Shown here: positions 8,065 to 17,185 of the stretch, piece by piece
How positions within the stretch are numbered: the stretch's first letter is position 1
Layout: the number at the start of each line of letters is the position of its first letter
NCBI GenBank assembly: GCA_902825215.1
Contig: LR782234.1
Coordinates: 1,550,001-1,614,000, forward strand
DNA from: Pseudomonas fluorescens
GTDB lineage: Bacteria > Pseudomonadota > Gammaproteobacteria > Pseudomonadales > Pseudomonadaceae
DNA: 64,000 nucleotides
Direction: 5' to 3'
Made by a program: the position numbers and the translations under genes
The notes under the pieces: generated by a model
What the model was told of the DNA's origin: nothing
The model's input: the letters and a program-made list of their open reading frames with translations, nothing else
The model's database searches: none

Positions 8065-8295
8065 TTACGGGATCGGGCGCCGGGCTGCTTGCAGTTGCGC
8101 CTCGACCTGCGCGCAACGCGGACACAGGCAGGACTGGTTGCGCCACTCAGGCGGCAGCGCCTCGAGCACCGCTGGGTCGATCGTCACGCCGTAGCACCAG
8201 CATTCGCGATCAGCCGTGCGCGGGTCGGCCAGGCTGCAGTCGTTGCGGGCGCCGCAGGCCGGGCAATGGTCGGGTTTGGCAATAGCGTCAGGCAT
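8065..8295 (-). CDS. Cysteine-rich CWC family protein
   Basis: Small 76-residue protein with a metal-binding look: HCPACGARNDC, ECWCYG and CLCPRC, including the Cys-Trp-Cys motif that names the family (PF14375). Function is unknown. Its ATG overlaps the stop of the upstream diguanylate cyclase by 8 nt (ATGCCTGA), implying translational coupling. Longer in-frame starts upstream lie inside the cyclase and are less likely. Confidence 0.8.
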   Translation of the reverse strand: MPDAIAKPDHCPACGARNDCSLADPRTADRECWCYGVTIDPAVLEALPPEWRNQSCLCPRCAQVEAQLQAARRPIP

Positions 8296-9775
8296 AAGTC
8301 GAGTGAGGCATTTCCACGCAGGTGCGGTTGCGGCCGGTGTGCTTGGCCCGGTACATCGCATGATCAGCCCGCGACAGCAGGCTGTGCAAGGTGTCATCGC
8401 GTTGCACGGTGGTGGCGCCGATGCTCACGGTCAGCTTCAGGCTGTGGCCGTTGTAGGCATATTCGTGTTGCTCGACGTGCTGGCGGATCTTCTCGGCAAT
8501 GTTCTGACCGGTGTCGCCGTCGGTGTCCTTCAACAACACGATAAACTCCTCACCGCCCCAGCGGCAGACAATGTCGGCGTGGCGCAGACAGCTTTGCAGA
8601 TCACGGGCGAAGCCCAGCAACACCTGATCGCCGGCCATATGACCATGGGTGTCGTTCAACGCCTTGAAGTGATCGAGATCGAGCAGCAGCGCCGTCAGCG
8701 GTCTGGTCTCACGCTGGGCTTCGTGCAAAGCCTGCGCGGCAAGAATGTCGAAGCCGCGGCGATTGGGCAGCCCGGTGAGGCTGTCGAGAGTGGCCAATGC
8801 CTGGATTTTGTTTTGATAGCGTTTGATCACGCGGTTGAGCAGCACCAGCACGATCAGGGTCACCAGCAGGCAGATCAGCAGATTGAGGTACAGCGACTGG
8901 CGGATTTCACTCAACGCGCCGTCTTCACGTTTATCAACGAACAGGTACCAGTTCAGTTCTGGGATAAACCGCACGTTGAGAAAATGCCCCTGGCCGTGGG
9001 TGGAATATTCATAGCTGCCGCTGTGCGGTTTCGGCAACTGGCTGATCAGGCTCTTCATGCTGTCCAGCTCGCCGAGGCTCTGGCCGATGTGCGCACCTTG
9101 CGGCCCGCCCTCGGCGCCGGTCAGGACCAGACGCCCGAAGGTGTCGACGAAGTACACACTGCGTTGATAGCGCTGCTGATACTTGTCGATCAGCTTGATC
9201 ACCGCGTCGACCGTCAGCCCGACACCCGCCGCGCCGATGAAGCGATCGTGGTAGTCGTAAACCTTGTAGTTGATGAAAAACGTCAGGTTGTCCTTATTGG
9301 CCAGATCCGGGTCGACGTTGATCTCGTACGGGTCTTTCATGTCGCGGACGCGGAAGTACCAGGCGTCGCGCGGCTCGTCGACCTTGACCTGCTTGAGCAC
9401 GCCCTTGGCGTGGTAGTAAGTGTGCGTGCTGTCGGAGACGAAAAACGCTGTGTAGGCGCCGTAATGGGTCATGACCTCGTCGAGGTAACGGGTCATCTGC
9501 TCCGGGTTCTGCTCACCGTTGACCACCCAGTCGCGCATGAAGGTGTCGCGGGACATCATCGAGGAAATCAGGATTGGCCGGACCAGATCCTTCTGGATTT
9601 CCGAATAGACCGTGTCGGAGGTCAGCGGCAGTTCGGTGTTGACGATGTTGTCGCGGATCGACGCCCGCGAGGCGTAGTAGCTCAGCAACGACGTGGCGAG
9701 GAAGCCGGCGCCGAGCAGCGCGACCAGGGTCAGCACCAGTGAGCGTTGCGAGTACAGCGGTGAACGAAGCGGCAT
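8288..9775 (-). CDS. Membrane diguanylate cyclase (dCACHE-GGDEF)
   Basis: Makes the second messenger c-di-GMP from two GTP. 495 residues. One N-terminal membrane helix (about 13-33), a periplasmic sensor of about 270 residues with dCACHE character (YFRVRDMKDPYEINVDPD, GAAGVGLTVDAV), a second helix (about 300-320), then a GGDEF domain starting near LDSLTGLPNRRGF. The active-site loop is GGEEF (407-411), so catalysis is expected. An RxxD product-inhibition site (RHAD) sits five residues before it. The sensor ligand is unknown. It is cotranscribed with the CWC protein. Confidence 0.92.
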   Translation of the reverse strand: MPLRSPLYSQRSLVLTLVALLGAGFLATSLLSYYASRASIRDNIVNTELPLTSDTVYSEIQKDLVRPILISSMMSRDTFMRDWVVNGEQNPEQMTRYLDEVMTHYGAYTAFFVSDSTHTYYHAKGVLKQVKVDEPRDAWYFRVRDMKDPYEINVDPDLANKDNLTFFINYKVYDYHDRFIGAAGVGLTVDAVIKLIDKYQQRYQRSVYFVDTFGRLVLTGAEGGPQGAHIGQSLGELDSMKSLISQLPKPHSGSYEYSTHGQGHFLNVRFIPELNWYLFVDKREDGALSEIRQSLYLNLLICLLVTLIVLVLLNRVIKRYQNKIQALATLDSLTGLPNRRGFDILAAQALHEAQRETRPLTALLLDLDHFKALNDTHGHMAGDQVLLGFARDLQSCLRHADIVCRWGGEEFIVLLKDTDGDTGQNIAEKIRQHVEQHEYAYNGHSLKLTVSIGATTVQRDDTLHSLLSRADHAMYRAKHTGRNRTCVEMPHSTYA

Positions 9776-9898
9776 GGCAGATCCGTTGGCAGTGGCCCGA
9801 TGGCAAGCATTTTAGTGGGATGGCCAGGAAAAGACTGCGGGATTTATGCCGGAAATGGTGGGGGATCTGACTCTGCGGTGTGTCAGTTAGATCGCAGG

Positions 9899-10045
9899 CC
9901 CTCACCCCAGCCCTCTCCCGGAGGGAGAGGGAGCTTGATTGGCGACTATCAGATCTGAACTCGCCTTGGTATCAGCGAATGGCGACCATTTGAAAAGCAC
10001 CGCGGTCAGTCCCCTCTCCTGGGGGAGAGGGCCAGGGTGAGGGCG
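9899..10045. repeat. Inverted repeat pair, CCCTCACCC / CCCTCTCC type
   Basis: A GCCCTCACCCCAGCCCTCTC arm near 9898 and a GGAGAGGGCCAGGGTGAGGG arm near 10022 form inverted copies about 85 bp apart, each with its own small GGAG/CTCC palindrome. It is a repeat class distinct from the REPs listed elsewhere. It lies between the cyclase start and the end of the allophanate hydrolase gene. Confidence 0.75.
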
Positions 10046-10055
10046 ACCTTTCAGA

Positions 10056-11828
10056 TCAGCCCCGAGAAGCCAGATACGCCCGCCATCCCCCCCAATGGCT
10101 GATATCCACCGCACCTTCCAACCCATACGCCTCACAGATAAACCCGCTCTCCCAGCGTCCATCCGCCAGTTGCACCTTGCCCAACCCGAGCGGCGCCGGT
10201 ATCCCGGTGAGAAACGAACCCAACTCGCTGCTCGGCAACTCCCACACCTCGACGGCAATCGCCACACCGCCGTCCTTGACCCGCACCATGCCCGGCCGCA
10301 GCGGCGGGCCGCCAGCCAGCGCGAACAATTGATAGTCCGGCGAGCTGAACGTGGACTCCAGCAAGCGCCCGCCACGCTGGGTCAATTGCCAGTTCAATGC
10401 CAGCCCTTGCAGGTGCGCGCCGCACACGACGATGCGCGCGTAATCGTTGCGCGCCACGGTGGCTGGCACCGGCAAGTCTGCATCCTGCTGACGCTGCAAC
10501 GCATCCGCCACGCTCAGCAGGTGCTGGTCGGTAAACGCGCGGCCAAACAGCGTCACGCCCCACGGCAATCCATTGGCCATGAATCCGCTCGGTACGGCGA
10601 CGGCGGCGTAGTCGAGCAGGTTCATGAAGTTGGTGTAGTAACCCAGTTCGGAGTTGCGCAGCACCGGTTCGGCGTCGAGTTCGGCCAGTGTCACCGGGCG
10701 CCCGATCGTCGGGGTCAGCACGCAGTCGAGGTTCTCCAGCGCTTGATCGCAGATCGCTTTGAGCGCCTGCAGCCGATACTGCGCGCGGAACGTCTGCACG
10801 CCGGTCACCGCCGGCGCCTTGGCCAGAACGGCGCGGATCACCGGCAGGACTGCTTGCGGATTCTGCTCCATGAGTTCACCGGCGACACTGTAACGCTCGG
10901 CAACCCACGGCCCGTCATACAGCAAACGCGCCGCTTCGAGGAAAGGCGACAGGTCGAGTTCAACCGCTTCGCCACCCAGCGCCTTGAGCCGCTCGACGGC
11001 GTTCTCGAACAACCGCGGCCCTTCGGCGCAACCGAAGAATTCGAGGTCCTGCGCGCGCGGTACGCCAAAGCGAAATGGCCTTGGCGCGCCGAACGCCGTG
11101 CCGTCATTCCACGCCGGGTTACGGCGGCTGTACTCGTCACGCGGATCGAGTTTTGCGGTCAATGCCAGCAACTGGCTGGCCTCACGCGCCGTCGCGGTAA
11201 ACGTGGTGACACAGTCCAGCGTGCGGCACGCCGGCAGCACGCCGGCCGTCGAGATCAGGCCTTTGCTCGCCTTCAGTCCCAGCAGATTGTTCAGCGCAGC
11301 CGGCACTCGGCCGGAGCCGGCGGTGTCGGTGCCCAAGGCAAAACTCGCCACGCCCAGTGCCACCGCCAGCGAAGAACCGGCGCTGGAACCGCCGGAGGGG
11401 AATTCAGGCAAAACACTGTTCGGGCAGGCGCCATACGGCGAGCGACTGCCATTGAGGCCGGTGGCGAATTGGTCGAGATTGGTCTTGCCCAGTGGAATCG
11501 CGCCCAGCGCCAGCAGTTGCTCGACGATGGTCGCCGAGCGCTGCGGCACGTAGGCAAACTCCGGGCACGCGGCGGTGGTCGGGATGCCGGCCAGATCGAT
11601 GTTGTCCTTGATCGCGAACGGCACGCCAAACAGCGGCAGGCTGTCGAGGTCGCGACCGTCGAGGGCGGCAAGGTACGGCTCCAGTTCGGCGGCGCTGAGC
11701 AGGTGGATGAACAGGTGATAATGCGGGTTCAGCGCGGCGGCTTTTTCACGCAGCTGCAGCAGCAATTGCCGCGGTGTGGTGTCGCCATTGCGGTAGGCCT
11801 GGCGCAGGGCATCGAGTTGCAGATTCAT
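10056..11828 (-). CDS. atzF: Allophanate hydrolase
   Basis: Last enzyme of the operon: hydrolyses allophanate to ammonia and CO2. 590 residues. N-terminal amidase-signature domain (about 1-440) with PLFGVPFAIKDNIDLAG (catalytic Lys), SRSPYGACPNS and the Ser-rich FPSGGSSAGSSLAVALG (cis-Ser and nucleophile Ser). The C-terminal domain (about 460-590) is typical of AtzF/DUR-type allophanate hydrolases. It starts 26 bases after the carboxylase stop. Coupling to carboxyguanidine deiminase in this operon gives the final nitrogen-releasing step. Confidence 0.9.
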   Translation of the reverse strand: MNLQLDALRQAYRNGDTTPRQLLLQLREKAAALNPHYHLFIHLLSAAELEPYLAALDGRDLDSLPLFGVPFAIKDNIDLAGIPTTAACPEFAYVPQRSATIVEQLLALGAIPLGKTNLDQFATGLNGSRSPYGACPNSVLPEFPSGGSSAGSSLAVALGVASFALGTDTAGSGRVPAALNNLLGLKASKGLISTAGVLPACRTLDCVTTFTATAREASQLLALTAKLDPRDEYSRRNPAWNDGTAFGAPRPFRFGVPRAQDLEFFGCAEGPRLFENAVERLKALGGEAVELDLSPFLEAARLLYDGPWVAERYSVAGELMEQNPQAVLPVIRAVLAKAPAVTGVQTFRAQYRLQALKAICDQALENLDCVLTPTIGRPVTLAELDAEPVLRNSELGYYTNFMNLLDYAAVAVPSGFMANGLPWGVTLFGRAFTDQHLLSVADALQRQQDADLPVPATVARNDYARIVVCGAHLQGLALNWQLTQRGGRLLESTFSSPDYQLFALAGGPPLRPGMVRVKDGGVAIAVEVWELPSSELGSFLTGIPAPLGLGKVQLADGRWESGFICEAYGLEGAVDISHWGGWRAYLASRG

Positions 11829-11854
11829 CAGTTGTTCCTTGTTCAGAATGGACT

Positions 11855-14800
11855 TCAGTCGAGTTCCAGCACCACGACCCGTTGGCCGGCGCGCACCGCC
11901 GACCCGGGTTGCACGCGTATCTCGCGGACCACCCCGGCAAGCGGTGCGAGCAGCGGGATTTCCATCTTCATCGACTCGAGAATCACCAGCACATCACCTG
12001 CGGCAACCCGGCTGCCAGCCTCGACCTGCACCTGCCAGAGATTGCCGGCGATGTGGCTGTCGACGCTGTGTTCGCCGGCGGCCAGCGGCGCGTCTTCAAC
12101 GGCTTCGGCAAGTACTTCTTCGCTGTCGAAATGCGCCTGACCGCTGGCGATCCAACGCTCACGCTCGGCGTTGAAGGCGCCTTGTTGCCGAGCACGAAAG
12201 GCGTCGATGCTCGGCGCTTCACGACGCAGGAACGCCTGGTAATCGGCAAGGTTGAGCTGACTGTGTTCGATGTTCAGTTCGAAGCGCCCAAGCGGGAAAT
12301 CGCGACGAATGCGCAGCAGTTCCTCGGCGCTGACCGGGTAGAAACGGATCTGGTCGAAGAAGCGCAGCAGCCACGGTTTACCGTCGAACGCAGCGACTTC
12401 GCGGTAGCGATTCCACATCTGCAATGTGCGCCCGACGAACTGATAACCGCCGGGGCCCTCCATGCCGTACACGCACATATAGGCGCCACCGATGCCCACC
12501 GAGTTTTCTGCCGTCCAGGTACGCGCCGGGTTGTATTTGGTGGTGACCAGGCGATGGCGCGGATCGAGCGGCGTCGCCACCGGCGCACCGAGGTAAACGT
12601 CGCCCAGGCCCATCACCAGATAGCTTGCATCGAACACTGTGCGCTGCACCTCGTCGAGGTTCGGCAGGTCGTTGATGCGCCGGATGAACTCCAGATTGCT
12701 CGGGCACCACGGCGCGTCCTTGCGCACGGTGGTCATGTATTTTTCGATCGCCAACTGGCAGGCCGGGTCATCCCACGACAGCGGCAGGTGGACGATGCGC
12801 GACGGCACTTGCAGGTCCTTGGCGGCGCACACCGCGTCCCACTCGCCGGCGATGATCCCGAGCAGATCGGCCAGTGGCAGTTGCTCGGGCTGATAGTGGA
12901 CTTGCAGCGAGCGGATGCCGGGGGTGAGGTCGATTACGCCGTGCAGGTTTTTGCCCTCCAGCGCCTGCATCAGGGCGTGGGCGCGGAAGCGCAGGACCAG
13001 GTCGAGCTCCGGCGCGCCGATCTCCAGCAGCAGATGCGTATCGCCAGACACCCGCGCAACCAGTCGCTGATCGCCACGGCCCAGCTCAAGAATCACAGGC
13101 GACATCAAACCCTGTAGGAGCGAGCCTGCTCGCGAAGGCGGTGTAGCAGACAAATCGATGTTGACCGGCATGGCCTCTTCGCGAGCAGGCTCGCTCCCAC
13201 AAGGGCCATCCCATTTCAAGGCGAGGTTGCGAGCGGTGCCGAGATTGACGGGAATGAACTGGATTTTATCGCCCGCCTTGAGCTGCCCCAATTGCCACAA
13301 ATCCGCTTCGATCACCGTCACCGGGCAGACAAACCCGCCCAGGCTCGGGCCATCCGGGCCGAGGATCACCGGCATGTCGCCAGTGAAATCCACCGCGCCA
13401 ATCGCATACGGGTTGTCATGAATGTTCGACGGATGCAGACCCGCTTCACCACCGTCCGCGCGCACCCATTCCGGCTTCGGCCCGATCAGGCGTACACCGG
13501 TACGGCTGGAGTTGAAATGCACTTCCCACTCGGTGGCGAAAAACCTGTCGATGTAGTTTTCCGTGAAGTATTCCGGGGCGCCGTGCGGGCCGTAGATCAC
13601 TCTGATCTGGCGCACGGCCGGTAAAGCGGTGACGTGCTGTTCGGCCAGTTGCTGACCGCTGCTGCAATCGCTCAGCGCTGGTATGTGCAGCACGTCGCCG
13701 GCACGCAACGCACGACCGCCGTGTCCGCCGAACTGGCCGAGGGTGAAGGTGCTTTTGCTGCCCAGATAATCCGGCACCTGCAAGCCACCGCGCAGGCACA
13801 GGTAACTGCGCGCGCCGGCGCCACTGAGGCTGCCCAGATGCAAGGTGGCGCCGGCCGGGATCAACAGCGCGGTGTTCATCGGCACATTTGCGCCATCGAG
13901 GGTCAGCGTCAGCGCAGCGCCGGTCACCGCCACGACCGCCTCGCAATTGAAACGCAGCAACGGCCCGCTCATGGTGATTTCCAGCGCCGCTGCGCCTTCG
14001 GGGTTGCCGAGCAGGCGATTGCCCAGGCGCAGCGCGCGGCTGTCCATCGGCCCCGAGGGCGGTACGCCGACGGCCCAGTAACCGAGACGGCCGGGATAGT
14101 CCTGCACGCTGGTTTGCGTGCCGGCGCTGAGCACTTCGAAGGTGTTGGCGCGATAAACCAGATGCTCGAGACAACGGGTCCACGGCTCACCGCTGGCAAA
14201 GGGCGTGTCGAGGAGAATCTGTCGCAGGTAATCGCGATTGGTTTCCACCCCATACAGCACACTGTCGCCCAGCGCCTGATGCAACTCGGTGCGCGCCTGT
14301 TCGCGGGTCGGCGCCCAGCTGATGACCTTGGCGATCATCGGATCGAAATACGGCGGGATCTCGCAACCGGCCTCGACCCAAGTGTCGATGCGCAACTGCA
14401 CACCGTTGGCCGGTGGGAATTGCACCGCCGTCAGCAAGCCCGGGCTCGGCTGAAAATCGCGCCCCGGATCTTCCGCGTACAGCCGCGCCTGAATCGCATG
14501 GCCTTCGGGTTGCAGTTCACGATACAGCTCGCTCAACGGTGGCAGATCACCGGCCGCCAGCTCGACCATCCAGCGCACCAGATCGACGCCCCAGACCTGT
14601 TCGGTGACGCCGTGCTCGACCTGCAAACGCGTGTTCACTTCGAGGAAATAAAAGCGCTGCGCCTCGCTGTCGAAGACGAATTCGACGGTGCCGGCGCTGC
14701 GGTAATTCACCGCTTTCGCCAGTTTGATCGCCGCCGCGCAGAGTGCTTCGGCCATGCCGTCCGGCAGGTTCGGCGCCGGGGTTTCTTCGAGGACTTTCTG

Positions 14801-15502
14801 GTTGCGTCGCTGCACCGAGCAGTCGCGCACGCCGAGGGCGATCACTTCGCCACGACCATCGCCAAACACCTGCACTTCCAGGTGCCGGGCACGCTGGATG
14901 TACTTTTCGATGAACACTCCGGCGTCGCTGAAATTGTTCTGGCCCAGACGCTTCACCGCGTCGAAGGATTCGCGCAATTCGCTGGCGCTGCGGCACACGC
15001 GCATGCCGATGCCGCCACCGCCGGCGGCGCTTTTCAGCATCACCGGGTAGCCGACCTGTTCGCCAGCGATCAGCGCGGCGTCGAGGCTGTCGAGCAGCTC
15101 GGTGCCTTCGAGCATCGGCACGCCGTGCTGTTTGGCCAGGGCGCGTGCAGTGTGCTTGAGGCCGAACACGCGCAATTGTTCAGGCGTCGGGCCGATGAAG
15201 GCGATGCCTTGCGCTTCGCAGGCTTCGGCGAACGCAGCGTTTTCCGACAGAAATCCGTAACCGGGATGAATCGCTGTGGCGCCGCTTTGCCGGGCGACCG
15301 CGAGGATCTTGTCGACCGCCAGATAGGTATTGGCCGCCGCGCCCTCGCCGAGGCTGTGGGCTTGATCGGCGTGCAAAATGTGCAGGCTGGCGGCATCGGC
15401 TTCGGAGTACACCGCCACGCCTTGCACTTGCAGCTGCGCGAGGGTGCGCAGAATGCGGCAGGCAATGGCGCCACGATTGGCAATCAGGACTTTTTCGAAC
15501 AT
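11855..15502 (-). CDS. Biotin-dependent guanidine (urea-type) carboxylase
   Basis: Large ATP- and biotin-dependent carboxylase, 1215 residues. N-terminal biotin carboxylase/ATP-grasp (about 1-450, GGGGIGMRVC, FLEVNTRLQVEHG). The KipA-like carboxyltransferase half begins near residue 470 (TSVQDYPGRLGYWAVGVPPS), the KipI-like half follows near 800-1060, and the C-terminal biotinyl domain has ESMKME with Lys1179. The family includes urea and guanidine carboxylases; the guanidine-I riboswitch, the two associated proteins and the operon order favour guanidine. ATG 15502 is chosen because MFEKVLIANRG is the standard N-terminus. Odd feature: residues about 767-798 are encoded by a complete REPIN inserted in frame between domains. 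Confidence 0.9.
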   Translation of the reverse strand: MFEKVLIANRGAIACRILRTLAQLQVQGVAVYSEADAASLHILHADQAHSLGEGAAANTYLAVDKILAVARQSGATAIHPGYGFLSENAAFAEACEAQGIAFIGPTPEQLRVFGLKHTARALAKQHGVPMLEGTELLDSLDAALIAGEQVGYPVMLKSAAGGGGIGMRVCRSASELRESFDAVKRLGQNNFSDAGVFIEKYIQRARHLEVQVFGDGRGEVIALGVRDCSVQRRNQKVLEETPAPNLPDGMAEALCAAAIKLAKAVNYRSAGTVEFVFDSEAQRFYFLEVNTRLQVEHGVTEQVWGVDLVRWMVELAAGDLPPLSELYRELQPEGHAIQARLYAEDPGRDFQPSPGLLTAVQFPPANGVQLRIDTWVEAGCEIPPYFDPMIAKVISWAPTREQARTELHQALGDSVLYGVETNRDYLRQILLDTPFASGEPWTRCLEHLVYRANTFEVLSAGTQTSVQDYPGRLGYWAVGVPPSGPMDSRALRLGNRLLGNPEGAAALEITMSGPLLRFNCEAVVAVTGAALTLTLDGANVPMNTALLIPAGATLHLGSLSGAGARSYLCLRGGLQVPDYLGSKSTFTLGQFGGHGGRALRAGDVLHIPALSDCSSGQQLAEQHVTALPAVRQIRVIYGPHGAPEYFTENYIDRFFATEWEVHFNSSRTGVRLIGPKPEWVRADGGEAGLHPSNIHDNPYAIGAVDFTGDMPVILGPDGPSLGGFVCPVTVIEADLWQLGQLKAGDKIQFIPVNLGTARNLALKWDGPCGSEPAREEAMPVNIDLSATPPSRAGSLLQGLMSPVILELGRGDQRLVARVSGDTHLLLEIGAPELDLVLRFRAHALMQALEGKNLHGVIDLTPGIRSLQVHYQPEQLPLADLLGIIAGEWDAVCAAKDLQVPSRIVHLPLSWDDPACQLAIEKYMTTVRKDAPWCPSNLEFIRRINDLPNLDEVQRTVFDASYLVMGLGDVYLGAPVATPLDPRHRLVTTKYNPARTWTAENSVGIGGAYMCVYGMEGPGGYQFVGRTLQMWNRYREVAAFDGKPWLLRFFDQIRFYPVSAEELLRIRRDFPLGRFELNIEHSQLNLADYQAFLRREAPSIDAFRARQQGAFNAERERWIASGQAHFDSEEVLAEAVEDAPLAAGEHSVDSHIAGNLWQVQVEAGSRVAAGDVLVILESMKMEIPLLAPLAGVVREIRVQPGSAVRAGQRVVVLELD
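13110..13204. repeat. REPIN inside the carboxylase coding sequence (type A)
   Basis: Inverted GCGAGCC-type REP units (GTAGGAGCGAGCCTGCTCGC at the left, the complementary GGCTCGCTCCCAC unit at the right) around a roughly 45-bp spacer. It lies wholly within the open frame of the carboxylase gene and adds about 32 codons without a stop or frameshift. Confidence 0.9.
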
Positions 15503-15522
15503 GGCATAACCCCTGAAGGGGA

Positions 15523-15570
15523 AGCGGGCCGTCCCGCTGTTTTTTGACAGACATCCGGGCCGTCCCGGAT
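15523..15570 (-). promoter_or_regulatory. Tandem twin hairpins before carboxylase gene
   Basis: Two perfect hairpins, 15523-15538 (AGCGGG/CCCGCT) and 15553-15570 (ATCCGGG/CCCGGAT), share the same GGGCCGTCCC core and are separated by 14 bases. They lie just upstream of the carboxylase ATG within the long intergenic gap of the operon. They may act as RNA-stabilising or processing structures, or as attenuators; the short T run follows only on the plus strand. Confidence 0.5.
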
Positions 15571-15601
15571 GGAAAAAAGCATCACTCAAACTCACCGCAA
15601 A

Positions 15602-15698
15602 CTCCTGTGGGAGCTGGCTTGCCAGCGATGAGGTCGGCACATCCAACATTGTTGGTGACTGAAATACCGCAATCGCTGGCAAGCCAGCTCCCACAGGT
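15602..15698. repeat. REPIN, GCTGGC-type (type B)
   Basis: CTGTGGGAGCTGGCTTGCCA at the left and its reverse complement at the right, with a spacer of about 45 bp. It is located inside the guanidine operon between the second associated gene and the carboxylase gene. Confidence 0.9.
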
Positions 15699-15781
15699 TT
15701 ATCAGTGCCTTGAAGCTTTCACGCACTGCCCGGACCGCGCCTGGCACAGGGCAAACAGCCAACGCCGCAACCGGCTGATTT

Positions 15782-16423
15782 TCAGTTCCATACCAGCAAC
15801 TCCGCAGGTGTCGGGTTATAGGCATTGCACGGGTTGTTCAACTGCGGGCAGTTGGAAATCAGCACGATCACGTCCATCTCCGCGCGCAGATCGACGTACT
15901 TGCCCGGCGCCGAAATGCCGTCCTCGAAGGTCAGCCCGCCATCCGCCGTGACGGGCACGTTCATGAAGAAATTGATGTTCGGGCCGATGTCGCTTTTGCT
16001 CAGTCGGCCGTCGTGGGCACAGGCGCGCAGGTAGTTGTCGCGACAGCTGTGCATGTAGCGTTTTTCCAGGGCGTAGCGCACGGTGTTGCTCTCTTGCGCG
16101 CAGGCGCCGCCGAGGGTGTCGTGGCGCCCGCAGGTGTCGGCGACGATGGTCAGCATCGGCTGGCCGAGGTTGGAATACAGCACGCTGCCGGTGCTCAGAT
16201 ACACGCTGTTCTGCCGACGCAGGGTGCGCTGCACGTCGTAGCGTTCCTTGGGATTGGCGAGGCTGTAGAACAAGGTGTCGATGGCCTGATTGCCTTCCAG
16301 ATCGAGAATGCGCAGGGTCTGGCCGGCCTTGACCTCCAGCAGCCACGGCTCGCCCGCCGGGATGGTGGCGCGATACACCGCGGCGTCGGGTTGTTTTTGC
16401 GAAGTGGCGATTGCAACGGACAT
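15782..16423 (-). CDS. Urea-carboxylase-associated protein 2 (carboxyguanidine deiminase subunit)
   Basis: A 213-residue DUF1989-type protein. Motifs: RILDLEGNQAIDTLFYS, TIVADTCGRHDTLGGAC (cysteines and His likely metal or active site), NINFFMNVPV and an end block CPQLNNPCNAYNPTP. Paired proteins of this family next to guanidine carboxylases have been shown elsewhere to form carboxyguanidine deiminase (CgdAB), converting carboxyguanidine to allophanate plus ammonia. It begins 11 bases after the partner gene. Assignment as CgdB-like rests on order and family, not on catalytic residues I can verify. Confidence 0.82.
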   Translation of the reverse strand: MSVAIATSQKQPDAAVYRATIPAGEPWLLEVKAGQTLRILDLEGNQAIDTLFYSLANPKERYDVQRTLRRQNSVYLSTGSVLYSNLGQPMLTIVADTCGRHDTLGGACAQESNTVRYALEKRYMHSCRDNYLRACAHDGRLSKSDIGPNINFFMNVPVTADGGLTFEDGISAPGKYVDLRAEMDVIVLISNCPQLNNPCNAYNPTPAELLVWN

Positions 16424-16434
16424 GGCGACGATCC

Positions 16435-17172
16435 TCAGGCGAACAAACGGTCGGTGTTGATGAAGCCGCGCTGGTTTTCCGGGCGCGAGGTGCGGCAGTG
16501 CTCGGCGACGCTGGCATCGGCGTTCATCCAGCTGAGCTTCAGCGGTTTTGGCGCGTAGTCTGGCGCCGGGTCCATCGGGTGTTGCAGGGCGGTGAGTACC
16601 ACCAGGGTGTCCATCGGCGCGTACAACTCGATGTAGTCGCCAGCCTTGGAGTTGCCTTCGACAAAGTGGAATCGTCCGCCCTCATCGACATTCACCCGGC
16701 TGAACAGATTCAGGGTCATCAGCAGATCGGACAGGCCCAGACCCCACTTGCCCAGCTCCACCAACAGGTTGTCGGTGCCGTTGCGGAAGAAGCCGTTGCG
16801 CAGTTCCTGATAGCGGCCCTGTCCGTATTTTTCCGCAACTTCTTCAGCACAGAGCACGCCGCCGAGGCTGTCGCTCCAGCCGCAGGTGTCAGCGGTGATC
16901 GCGGCCAGTACGCGGCCCATGTCCGAGTACAGGCAATGGCCGCTGGTGAGCTTGGCGGTGTGTTGGCATTTGAGGCTGTCGGGCAGGTTCAGCCGTTCGG
17001 TTTTTTCGTTGGCGTTGAGCAGGGTCAGGCTGACGTTGGCGCCGCCGCGCAGGTCGGTCAGGCGCAGCAGTTGGCCGCGCTTGAGCACGAACGAACGGTG
17101 GCCGCCACCGGGCAGCATTTCTTCAGCAAAGGGCGGGAACAATTGGGTCGAATCAGTCATTGGCGTATTCAT
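16435..17172 (-). CDS. Urea-carboxylase-associated protein 1 (carboxyguanidine deiminase subunit)
   Basis: A 245-residue paralogue of the next gene. It shares the DUF1989 pattern: LRLTDLRGGANVSLTLLN, GRVLAAITADTCGWSDSLGG, LNLFSRVNV and LTALQHPMDP. With the following gene it probably forms the heteromeric carboxyguanidine deiminase of the pathway. ATG 17172 (MNTPMTDS) is chosen as it lies 13 bases from the ABC ATPase stop; ATG 17160 is an alternative. The substrate role is inferred from the operon. Confidence 0.82.
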   Translation of the reverse strand: MNTPMTDSTQLFPPFAEEMLPGGGHRSFVLKRGQLLRLTDLRGGANVSLTLLNANEKTERLNLPDSLKCQHTAKLTSGHCLYSDMGRVLAAITADTCGWSDSLGGVLCAEEVAEKYGQGRYQELRNGFFRNGTDNLLVELGKWGLGLSDLLMTLNLFSRVNVDEGGRFHFVEGNSKAGDYIELYAPMDTLVVLTALQHPMDPAPDYAPKPLKLSWMNADASVAEHCRTSRPENQRGFINTDRLFA

Positions 17173-17185
17173 CAATGCAGTCCTC

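Noticed and set aside
8216..9742. Long open frame on the plus strand opposite the diguanylate cyclase
   Set aside because: Antisense shadow of a high-GC gene whose GGEEF and sensor domains are intact on the minus strand; no family features or ribosome-binding site.
10095..12140. 681-codon plus-strand open frame opposite allophanate hydrolase and the carboxylase end
   Set aside because: Composition rich in Arg, Gln and His as in shadow translations; the minus-strand genes explain the DNA.
13634..15547. 637-codon plus-strand open frame opposite the carboxylase
   Set aside because: Antisense to conserved biotin carboxylase and KipA-like domains; no recognisable motif.
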